Shown here one piece after another: positions 53,736-62,990 of a DNA stretch of 64,000 nt; positions within the stretch are counted from its first letter, which is position 1; each line of letters starts with the position of its first letter. Location of the stretch: positions 35,681 to 99,680 of the forward strand of contig JBAKBP010007469.1 of assembly GCA_037953745.1 (NCBI GenBank). The letters are read 5' to 3'. The stretch is from Lithodes maja. Lineage: Eukaryota; Arthropoda; Malacostraca; Decapoda; Lithodidae. Both the position numbers and the translations under genes were made by a program. Under the pieces are notes generated by a model, which did not search any database, was not told the origin of the DNA, and saw only the letters and a list, made by a program, of their open reading frames with translations.

Positions 53736-55280
53736 CTTACCCCCTTTCTCCAACACAACACGGCTTCAGGCCATTGCGCTCCACAAAAACACACTTCTTA
53801 CAGACCTTACACAAAGAGCTTTTGACGGCATCAACTCAGCTAGACCACCACACAGATCAGTACCGGTACTTGCCACACTTGACATTAGTAAAGCCTTCGA
53901 TGCCATCCCCCCGCCACAACCTAACAAACAAAATCTACAACACAAACATGCACAACAACACAAAAAGATGGCTGGCCAAACTTCTTAGCAGGCAGATGTG
54001 CACATGTATCTTTTGCCGGTCAGTCATCTAGCATTAGAAATTTCCCAAACGGAGTCCCGCAAGGATCCGTCCTGTCGCCCGCACTCTTCAATCTGTACAT
54101 GCATGATATAAATACACCAAATTCACCCCAAATAACCATAGCCTCCTACGCAAACGACATAACACTCGCAAGCACGCACCAAAACCCAGACACAGCAACA
54201 ACACTCCTTCAAGACTATCTCGACACATTACATGAATGGTGCACTACAAACAGACTCAATTTTAGCCCCAGCTAAATCCACTGCAACCCTCCTCACAAGC
54301 TGGACAGGAGAGCACGATATGTCCCGGGACTCAACATAAACAACACACCCCTAACACACAAACACACACACCCAAAATCCTAGGTGTAACATACGACACC
54401 CAAATGACATTCAAACAGCACACCACAAACACGAAAAAGAAACTGACACCCAGACTTAACGCCCTCAGATCACTTGCCCACACAAAATTTGGACACATCA
54501 AAGAAACCACCACCACAGTCTACAAACAATACATAAGATCAGTTATGGAATACGCAAGCCCGGCCCTGGGCTTCTAACCTAGCTGAAACACATCATAAGA
54601 CCTTACAGACTATTCAAAATAAAGCCCTTAAAATCATCACAGGATGCACAGCTACTACACCCACAGATCACCTACATCAAGAAACCAAAGTCCTAAAAAG
54701 TCAAAGATCATCTAGACATGAGAGGCACTCAATTCCTGGCAGCAGCCTCCACGAATCAACACCACCCACTACACTGCATGGCAACCACACCCACAGACAC
54801 CAAGAAATATCAAAACAACACCCCAGCACACGCTATCACACACAAATACTCTCTTCTCTCCCTCCCTGCCCACCCCAAACCAACTTCCGGAAGCACATCC
54901 ATACTCATATCACTCGCCGTTCCATCCACTCACTCATAGACAACACGCAGCTGCAAGCACGACCTCCCGAAATCCATCCTTCTGAATCCTCCCTTCCTCG
55001 CGAGGACAGAGTCCACCTGGCCAGGCTGAGATGCGGACACCATCCAGCTCTTCTGATCTATCAGAAGAGACTGGATGACTCCATCGTCGACACCTGCCCA
55101 GGTTGTAACACAGCACCCCATACCATAAAAACACATCATAGAAGACTGCATTTCACACAACCACTTACGCCAATAACGCTATTTGAGAGCTCTGTGGAAA
55201 AGCCCGACCGTGGCCATGGCCTTCCTTAAGGACTCGGGGCTGTTCGGCCAGGCAGCTTAGGGAACAACAACAACAACAAC
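53736..55280 (+). pseudogene. Decayed LINE ORF2 with CAA-repeat tail
   Basis: Plus-strand RT with several frameshifts. Recognisable parts: LSPTQHGFRPLRST (53745), NFPNGVPQGSVLSPALFNLYM (54040-54110), YANDITLAS as a damaged FADD/YADD box (Asp to Asn), HPKILGVTYDTQMTF (54370), and a C-terminal segment LRCGHHPALL ... DTCPGCNTAP with a Cys pair (55020-55130). It ends GGGGCTGTTCGGCCAGGCAG, then GGAACAACAACAACAACAAC. The mutated catalytic box and frameshifts show it is dead. Placement in the Jockey/I-like group is tentative. Confidence 0.75.
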
Positions 55281-55299
55281 AGTAGACACTGGTTCCATG

Positions 55300-55460
55300 T
55301 CAGTTGAACCAGTGCCACTTTAACCAGTGCTAACTCAACCAGTGACCATTTTATCCAGTAACCTAACCTAACCAACCTAACCTACTGGATAAAATGGTCA
55401 CTGGTTGAAGTGGCCACTGGTTGAGTTAGCACTGGTTAAAGTTGGCACTGGTTCAACTGA
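55300..55460. repeat. Foldback built of CCAGTG/CACTGG units with a CCTAA loop
   Basis: Left arm TCAGTTGAACCAGTGCCACT..., right arm its complement ending GGCACTGGTTCAACTGA. The right arm holds one more ~17-bp unit (near GGCCACTGGTTGAGTT) than the left. The loop is AACCTAACCTAACCAACCTA, made of telomere-like words. No coding frame. Confidence 0.8.
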
Positions 55461-55483
55461 CCTGTCACCGTAGAAAAACTACA

Positions 55484-55640
55484 CGCCTCAGTATCCCGCA
55501 ACCCTAGCGACCAGACCCGCAAGAAACTATATGCCTCAGCAGACCGCAAACCCTAGTGACCAGCCCAACAGTAGAAACTACAAGCCTCAGCATCCCGCAA
55601 CCCTAGCGTCCAGTCCAGCAGTAGAAACTACACGCCTTAT
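55484..55640. repeat. Minisatellite right of the LINE
   Basis: Three units of about 52 bp (CGCAACCCTAGCGACCAGAC, AAACTATATGCCTCAGCAGA). The match to 53660-53735 suggests that the LINE and the foldback inserted into one array. Confidence 0.65.
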
Positions 55641-55995
55641 CCCGAGGAACGCAAAATTGAGGTAGGGAAATCTGTTTTCAAAGGGTTATTTCTTCTCCAT
55701 GTTCGTTTATTTTACTTATATGATAAACATATGAACCTTGAACTTGAAGAATGATAAAAGAGGTGGGAACAGCAATTAGGGGTTGAAAAACAAATTTTCG
55801 CCGCCTGGCCGGCCTAGAGACATACAACCTCCCTCTCCAACGTCTGGCTTGCTAATGAGCTCTCCAGGAGAGATCTCGCACTGCTATAGGCTCTCTAAAT
55901 GACTCGCCCGTGTTTTCGAAAACCGCATGATAATAATTCGCACAGAAAAATAATAAACCGATAAATTAGGGAAATGAGAGGGAAAAATAGCCAAT

Positions 55996-56145
55996 AATTG
56001 AGAAGGGGGATTGGGGCACATGTGGATGGTGTTAGGAGGTACTAGAGGGGAATTATCTCACCTAATCACTAATTGAGAAGGGGGGTTGGGGCACATGTGG
56101 ATGGTGTTAGGAGGTACTAGAGGGGAATTATCTCACCTAATCACA
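55996..56145. repeat. 75-bp tandem duplication
   Basis: AATTGAGAAGGGGGATTGGG ... TATCTCACCTAATCACT occurs twice in a row with one visible difference. It lies within a repeat (about 55640-56271) related to the insert at 63084-63721, which has one diverged unit. Confidence 0.8.
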
Positions 56146-56271
56146 CATTCCTGTTTTGAGAGCCCCTGGGGCATTTTAGTTTTTTAATTACGGTCTTGCT
56201 TCTGTGAGGCCTATCACATTCACTATAGTGACCCCTTTTGTGAGGTTTTATGGGTGTATGCATCTTCTAGT

Positions 56272-56504
56272 TTAACCCTTTCCGACATATGACGCGATTT
56301 TGAGCCTATTGGGGATACTTTAAAGCCTTTGTTACCATCAGGGGTATTTAGAAACCTTTAGTTTAGTTACTTCAACCTTTGCAGTTGTCTTTGAGTTAGC
56401 TGTGGGTAGAAAGCTAATTTTGGAGAGGTAATTATAAGAGTGAGAGAACTATTTCTTATTGCTAATCTGGCAACCTCTGCATCATAAATGTGTGAAAGGG
56501 TTAA
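56272..56504. mobile_element. Small TTAA-bounded MITE
   Basis: TTAACCCTTTCCGACATATG on the left and ATAAATGTGTGAAAGGGTTAA on the right (the last 15 bases are the inverted end). 229 bp plus TTAA. No coding frame. Confidence 0.75.
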
Positions 56505-56609
56505 TATATACTGGTATCTATGTTAAGTTAAGTAGAGCAGATTAACCAGACCACTGAGCTCCATGCAGAACTCTCGTAGGTCTGGCACTAGAACTACATG
56601 TGATAAGTA

Positions 56610-57022
56610 CAGTAGGGTCTCACATAAAACGAGTTTATGGTCGATAAACGAGGGCGTTTTATGCGATTTCGTTTTATGTGAACACAGCATTTTGGTGGCG
56701 CAATATCGTCAATGTTCACTGTAAGCGAAAATTTTCGTACAAAGCGAACGATATTTCATACAAAGCGAACTATATTTCGTACAAAGCGACGATATTTCGT
56801 ACAAAGCGAACTACATTTCGTACAAAGCGACGATATTTCGTACGTTTTGTATGATATTTCGGCGCTCTATATGAAAACTCCTCGGATTTGCCCCACTTTG
56901 GCGGCGGACTCGTTTTATGTGATCACATTCGTTCTGATCGAAAATTAAATATTAATATTTTAGGTCGGTCGTTTTAATCGAGACTCGTTTTATGCGAACA
57001 CGTTTTATGCGGGACCCTACTG
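56610..57022. mobile_element. Tigger-like MITE with internal minisatellite
   Basis: Ends CAGTAGGGTCTCACATAAAA and TTTTATGCGGGACCCTACTG, flanked by TA. Inside (56735-56850) the unit TTTCGTACAAAGCGA plus a variable 2-5 bases is repeated about six times. The ends resemble those of other Tigger-like elements in this window in style, but not in sequence. Confidence 0.85.
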
Positions 57023-57254
57023 TATACGTTATATATCTCCCAGCGCCCTACAAATAAAGGTCGGAGTCCTACTGCCCTGGAAAGCTTTTATTAGTAGCGT
57101 GTAGCATGCTGCCTTGCCATCTATTGTCAAGAGGTACGGTAACCTAATATGGTTGGTACAACCATACCCCAAGTGTGTAAATTCCCCACTTAGCCCACTA
57201 TCAGGGTGGGGCTAAGTTTGGGAAGGATGTTGGAGTCAATTCCTAGCAAATCAA
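57023..57254. other. No gene recognised
   Basis: Short spacer before the CR1 LINE; nothing recognised beyond a short GTGGGGCTAAG motif inverted around 57195-57215. Confidence 0.4.
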
Positions 57255-57868
57255 TTGTCAAAATCATATACTGCGCATCACATTCCTTTTACTAGAGAGG
57301 AAGGTTTTGACGAACCACAGGCGGGAGTACTGGAGAGTGGTCTTAGTAAGATTGAAATAACTAGAGATGAGCTGTTATCTGCGATGAGAGGACTTGAAGT
57401 AAGGAAAGCTATGGGACCGGATGAAGTGTCTGCCTGGGTTTTAAAGGAGTGTGCAGAGCAATTAGTGGAGCCAGTGAGGGACATAATTCAAGCTTCCTTA
57501 GATAAAGGACAGGTTCCTGTTGAATGGAAAAGAGCTAATATCATTCCGATATACAAGAATGGAAACCCTGAGGACCCTCTAAACTATAGACCAGTTTCAC
57601 TTACTAGTATTGTATGCAAGATTTGTGAAAAGCTAATTAGGAAGAGATGGATGAAAATGTTGGAGAGAAAGAAGATAATAACCCCAAAGCAATTTGGATT
57701 CAGAGAAGGGACATCTTGTGTTACCAGTTTGCTATGTTATTACAGTAGGGTGATAGATGTACTCCAAGAAAGAGGCGGATGGGTGGACTGCGTCTACTTA
57801 GACCTTTCCAAAGCATTCGATAAGGTACCACATAAGAGATTGTTATCTAAGCTTGAGACGCTAGGATG

Positions 57869-58327
57869 TACTTACTCTAGTTCTTACTCTAGTTGTATTG
57901 CGGGAATGAGCATGCTCGTTATTTCCCGCCTCCTATATGTGTAGGTGTTATATGTATCGTTGGAATGGCTGTGGATGTGTGTGTAGTCTGTATTTTAGCC
58001 AATTGGCGACATCGGAAACGAAGGCTTAGGGTGGATCTGTATGGTACCATTCTCACTATAGACGGTACCGTCTCGCCCGAAGGCTTAGGTAGCCATCAGC
58101 TTAGGTGAACCATATGATACCCATCTCGCCTTGTACCATTTTTGCCAACCCCAGATGGGACGTCACAACGTCGTCCACTTATTCCAGGTACCTATTTACA
58201 GCTAGGTGAACTGAGGCTAACACATGAAAGGAGACAAGCCCAATTTGTCTCCGCCCGGCCGGGGATTGAACCCCCGACCCCTCGTGTGTGAGACGAGAGC
58301 TCTACCTACTAGGCTACGGGCTGTGTC
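57869..58327 (-). mobile_element. tRNA-derived SINE inserted in the CR1 LINE
   Basis: Minus-strand SINE: tRNA-like head 58321-58253, a hairpin GGAGACAA/TTGTCTCC at about 58230-58252, then a body with CAGTTCACCTAGCTGTAAAT and AGGTACCTGG. The insertion falls between RT motifs of the LINE. The 3' boundary on the left is approximate (57868-57910), where CTTACTCTAGTT is repeated. Confidence 0.72.
58253..58321 (-). other. tRNA-like head of the SINE (Pol III promoter)
   Basis: GCCCGTAGCCTAGTAGGTAG supplies the A box and GGGTTCAATCC the B box. The anticodon-like arm CTCGT-CTCACAC-ACGAG would present CAC, so a Val tRNA ancestor is possible. The acceptor stem pairs only in part (GCCCG with CGGGC). It is a SINE head, not a functional tRNA gene. 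Confidence 0.7.
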
Positions 58328-59380
58328 AGGGGGAGTTTGCTGAAATGGATGGAGAGCAGATAGGGAAATGAGGACCAACATTAGAGGAACTTACTCATCG
58401 TGGCGGAAAGTTGAGAGTGGTGTGCCGCAGGGATCTGTGTTGGCACCTCTCATGTTCCTTATGTACGTGAATGACCTGCCGATAGGCATAAACTCTTACA
58501 TGTCAATGTTTGCAGATGACGTAAACATTATGAGACAAATAACAAATAAAAGTAGTTGTGAGGAGCTGCAAGGGGATTTAGATAAAATATACGAATGGAG
58601 CACCAAGTGGAAAATGAAATTTAATATAAGTAAATGCCATGTGTTAAATATGGGAAGAAGTGTGAATAGACCAAATTGGGAGTACAGGATGGGAGATAAT
58701 ATAATTAGCAAGGCCAAAAAAGAAAAAGATTTAGGGTTGATTATACAAGATAATTTGTCGCCAGAGAAACATATTAACAAGCTCTTTAGCGGAATGTATA
58801 CAATGGCCGGGAATATGAAAGTTGCTCTGAACTACTTGGATGAGACCATGGTAGCGAAAATTATGAAGAGTATGATTAGACCAAGATTGGAGTATGCAGC
58901 AGTGGTGTGGTCCCCGCATCTAAAGAAGCATATTCACAAGTTAGAAAGAATCCAGAGAGCAGTCACTAGATTGGTTCCAAGTCTCAGAGAACTGCCATAT
59001 GAAGGGAGGCTAGACAAATTAAATCTACCGAGTCTAAAAGAGAGGAGAGAGAGGGGAGACATGATAATGATGTACAAATGTACCCGGGGGCTGGAGAGGC
59101 TGGATAGGGAGGATATATTAATTATGGATACAGGAATAACTAGAGGCCACAGCTACAAAGTAAAAAGACCTACCTGCAAGAACGATATCAGGAAGTTTAG
59201 CTTCCCCTATAGATGTATTGACAAATGGAATGGGCTGGAGGAGGAGGTGGTAGGGGCAAGGAACATCCATATTTTCAAGAAAAAATTGGATAAAAAGTAG
59301 ACTGAGAGACGGGACAACACGAGCTTAGCTCAACTCCTGTAAACTACAATTAGGTAAATACAATTAGGTAAATACACCAA

Positions 59381-59882
59381 AAGCCATTGGAAAATCCTAA
59401 TCATTTACATCTATAACGGGTGAAAGTGCAATTTTATCCCCAAAAATTAAACAATCTTTTGTCTTCTGATATGCCAGTATGATTGTGTTCTTTTATTTAT
59501 AAATTATTATTTTACTTAAGCGCTGTTTCCACATAGCGATTTTGATTAGTTATTTTGTCTTTTTACTGTGTTGTATAAGTTTTGGTTTGTTTATTTTGCA
59601 AATTTTATATTATAATGCCATATTAAGTGCAGTGTGCAGGCTATGTTCAGTTAGATTAGATTAGGAAGGTACGGTTAGACTACACTGGAGTCTGGAAATC
59701 AATTACCCAGGTCCTAAAAATTACTTTAGGGTAATTACTACCGGGTAATTCATCAAAATAGATTTTTTTTTTTTTTTAATTTTGCCATGAATCTTCGCAC
59801 GCTCTTTTCGTTCGCTTCTTATATGACAGTTTTCCCTTCACCCACCCCAGGACTTTCTTTTATCATCATATATAATGCCAGC
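59381..59882. other. No gene recognised
   Basis: AT-rich spacer, with a T run at 59763-59778 and a fragment of the dispersed repeat (TCATCATATATAATGCCAGC) near 59860 that serves as the target of the next LINE. Confidence 0.5.
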
Positions 59883-59893
59883 AAGGGACAAAT

Positions 59894-60328
59894 GTGGTAA
59901 TCCCGACACTGACTTACGGAAGTGAAGTATGGACATTCGAGAAGAGACTCAGACCAAGAGTGAGAGCGGTGGAAATGAGTTACTTAAGTGCATGCAGAGT
60001 TACATGGAGGGATAGACAGACGAATGCGGAAGTAAGAAGGAGGTGTGGTGTGGAGGTAGATGTGCTGGAAAGTATGAAAAGGAACAACTTGAGATGGTTC
60101 GGCCATATGGAATGTATGGAAAGCGAGAGAATGACTAAGAGGGTGTATGAGAATGAGGTGGAAGGACAGAGGGAGAGGTGGAAGGATGGAGTGAGAAAGT
60201 ATATGGATGAAGGCAGTGCTGGTTGGGAGGAGGGGCGTCGACTGACTGGGGACAGAGGTGCATGGGGTCGGTTCGTTCGTGGCCACCCCTTCGGGGATCA
60301 CGGCGTCAGGCAATGGATAGATAGATAG
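59894..60328 (+). pseudogene. 5'-truncated LINE 3' end with GATA tail, copy 3
   Basis: Keeps the last ~140 codons open (VIPTLTYGSEVWTFEKRLR ... GDHGVRQWIDR) and ends in GATAGATAGATAG. Flanked by AAGGGACAAAT (59883-59893) and AAGGGTCAAAT (60329-60339), an 11-bp target duplication with one change. Same family as 15395 and 40064. Confidence 0.85.
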
Positions 60329-60414
60329 AAGGGTCAAATATCCGTTGACCATGGGATGATTCAAGAAAGTAGGCGGTCAAAACCGATGCATACGAAAACG
60401 CCTCAGTAGTCTCC

Positions 60415-62082
60415 TTAACCCATTGGCTGCTGCTATGTTTGGGCTATTTAGGGCATATTCAGGCACTCCTGAATGATAAATCAAGCATCTGCATTAAATG
60501 AACTGTATTCTGCCGAAAACAGCTTCAAAATGAGACCAGAATTAAATTAAATTCTGATCTAAATACTATTTCCAATTGGGGCAGAGAAAACCTTGTTAAC
60601 TTTAATGCTTCCAAAACCCAATTTCTCCATCTATCTACCCGTCAGGATCTCCCAGCGGACTATCCCTTATTCTTCAACAATACAAAAATTGACCCTTCAT
60701 CTTCTCAATATTCTTGGTGTCTCTTTTTCTTCTGCTCTCATTTGGAAGGACCATATTACCAGTCTTGCTAAGGCAGCCTCCCAGAAGCTGGGTGTGCTCA
60801 ACCGCCTTAGGGGGTTCTTTTCCCCTGCACAGCTTCTTGCTCTGTACAGGGGCATAGTGCGCCCTTGTATTGAGTATTGTTCACATGTGTGGGGAGGTTC
60901 CTCTCACACCGCTCTCCTAGACAAAGTTGAAAGGAAGGCCTTTCGTATCATTAACTCCCGTCCACTCACCAACTCTCTGCAATCTCTCTCTCTCCGCCGC
61001 AATGTTGCATCTCTCTCGCTATTCTATCGCTACTATAATAATCAGTGTTCCTCAGAGCTATCCCAGTGTATACCACCTCCTTTACGTAGGGCACGTGGTA
61101 CCCGTCTTGCAACTCAATCCCACCCCTACTCTGTGCAACTCTCCAACCCAAGAGTGAAACGTTACTCTCAAACTTTCTTCTACTCAACATCTGAGCTCTG
61201 GAACTCTCTCCCAGAATCGGTCTTTCCCTCTTCCTATGACTTAAATTGCTTCAAACTCCGTGTGTCCAGGCATTTTGGCTCGAACGTCCCTTGATTTTGG
61301 CCCTGTCACTCTTTCAACTATGGGGGAGGCACTCGCTATAGGCAGTTATGCCTTTTGCCTCCCTCAATCACAAAAAAAAAAAAAAAAAAAAACAACGGGC
61401 CCTTTACGTGGTCTGGCTCACCCGCAGCGGTGCCAGTAAAACGCGGAAACACGCTATTTGGTAGCACTCGCTCGCTTGGCTACACTGTTGAGAGAGACCC
61501 GCACGAGAGACAGCCTAGCTCAGTGAGCCGCTCGGTGCTCTGAGGAACGGAGGTGGGCCCCTCACGCTCCCGCCCACTGACACTCGATTTTTACGGTTTT
61601 TACAGGCTTTTAACCCTTTCGCTGCGGGTGACGTTCCGGAACGTCCTGGCAAGTTACAGCAATTTGCAGGCTTTAAAAGCCTGTAAAAAACGTAAAAATA
61701 GTGTCAGTGGGCGGGAGCGTGAGGGGCCCACCTCCGACCACCGAGCGGCTCACTAAGGTTGACTGTGTCTCGCGCGAGTCTCTCTCAACAGTGTAGCCAA
61801 GCGAGCGAGTGTTACATAATAGCGGGGTTCATGCGTTTCACTGGCACCACTGCGGGTGAACCAGACCACGTACAGGGTCCGTTCTGGTGTCATTTTGAAG
61901 CCATTTTCGCCTAGTTTTCGGCAGAATACACTTCATTTAATGCAGATGCTTGATTTATCATTCAGGAGTGCCTGAATATGCCCTAAATAGCCCAAACATA
62001 GCCGCAGCCAAAGGGTTAAAGCCTGGAAATTGCTGTAACTTGCCAAGACATTCCAGAACGTCACCCGCAGCCAAAGGGTTAA
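60415..62082. repeat. TTAA-bounded palindromic modules A-B-A'-B'
   Basis: Module A (60415-61609, including a LINE insertion) and A' (61677-62015) are inverted copies. B (61610-61676) and B' (62016-62082) are inverted copies of a 63-bp unit (GCGGGTGACGTTCCGGAACG). Each module edge is a TTAA, and all outer ends read TTAACCCnTTnGCTGC. The A/A' centre is CAGGCTT-TTAA-AAGCCTG, split by B. Confidence 0.75.
60541..61392 (+). pseudogene. 5'-truncated LINE 3' end with poly(A), copy 3
   Basis: Starts near ATTAAATTCTGATCTAAATA and keeps about 230 open codons in two registers (ILGVSFSSALIWKDHITSLA, KLGVLNRLRGFFSPAQLLAL, then the same C-terminus as at 49411), with 21 A at 61372-61392. It interrupts module A; the right continuation begins ACGGGCCCTTTACGTGG. 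Very similar to 49411-49972. Confidence 0.82.
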
Positions 62083-62615
62083 ATATCCTAATGAAGGTTT
62101 TACCACACACTTATGGTGACGACACCGTCGATAGGGAGAGTTTTGGTTCTCATGTCGGCCTAATGAATTTGACACATACCGTTATAGCATTGAAGTAAAC
62201 CGTATGGCAAACCTATAGGCCACAATAGTTTTTTTCAATGAAACTATATTTTCGAAGTTTAGGCTATTTTATGATTTTCTAGCTCTATAATAGGCGAGAC
62301 TAACCTTTCCTTATCTCCCAGTATATTTATGCATACATAAATACTGTACAGTACTGTACCGTACTTCAATGTTATGGATGAGTGCTCCACACAAAGTGTG
62401 GTTCCGATTATTTAGGAAAAGAGTACTGGTAGTTTTCTAAGGTAAGAAATTTTAAATTGTTTTGAAGAAAAAGGTAAAAACAAAAAGTTGTAATATTGGG
62501 TGTACTGCCTCGCACCATACCTGTATTCTGTTGACCATTTTGTTATGACACTGTCGGGTGTGTTTTTCCCTGGCATTATTTTATTTGGTTTCAGTCATTT
62601 GACATGCTTGTGTGT

Positions 62616-62646
<31 letters not shown>

Positions 62647-62990
62647 GCCACCTAAGATACTAGGTCAGGTTAGGTTAATGACATTATAAGGGAGTGACCC
62701 CTTCCTCCCCCTTTCTATGTTAAGCCATGCATATACAGTACCCAGTAAACCCCCGCCATCTCAGACTCTTTTTACTCGGAAACCCGTACTTCTTGGAATG
62801 GCATCTCGTGTCCATGTAGATCTCGGCAAATTTTCGAGTTTGACGGTATTTGTGTCCGGTTTACAGTGTTCTCTGACTCGGTTTTAAGTTGTTTTAGGAC
62901 TAATTCAAGCCTGTGCCTTTTAACTAATGTTAAAATGAATTACTATGTACTGTACTGTCCCTGAAAACATAATAATGTTTGTATTTGTCA
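62083..62990. other. No gene recognised; microsatellite at 62612-62646
   Basis: About 0.9 kb without recognisable genes. Features are a GT run followed by a G run near 62612-62646, a short TCAGGTTAGGTT word near 62664, and TACAGTACTGTACCGTACTT near 62348. Confidence 0.5.

Larger units (their letters stand above)
57255..59380 (+). pseudogene. CR1-type LINE reverse transcriptase, split by a SINE
   Basis: The upstream part (57255-57868) carries the start of the RT: RGLEVRKAMGPDEVSAWVLK, YRPVSLTSIVCKICEKLI and YLDLSKAFDKVPHKRLLSKL. After the SINE insertion, 58328-59300 gives VESGVPQGSVLAPLMFLMYV, the catalytic FADDVN box (intact Asp pair), and the thumb/tail region IQRAVTRLVPSLRELPYEGR ... FKKKLDKK with a stop at 59298. 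A stop and a frame change near 58350 break the join. The 3' end is marked by AATTAGGTAAATAC repeated twice (59349-59378), typical of CR1-type tails. The endonuclease is absent, so the copy is 5'-truncated. Confidence 0.85.

Noticed and set aside
58253..58321. Functional tRNA-Val gene
   Set aside because: The acceptor and T stems pair poorly, the sequence continues directly into a SINE body, and it interrupts a LINE.
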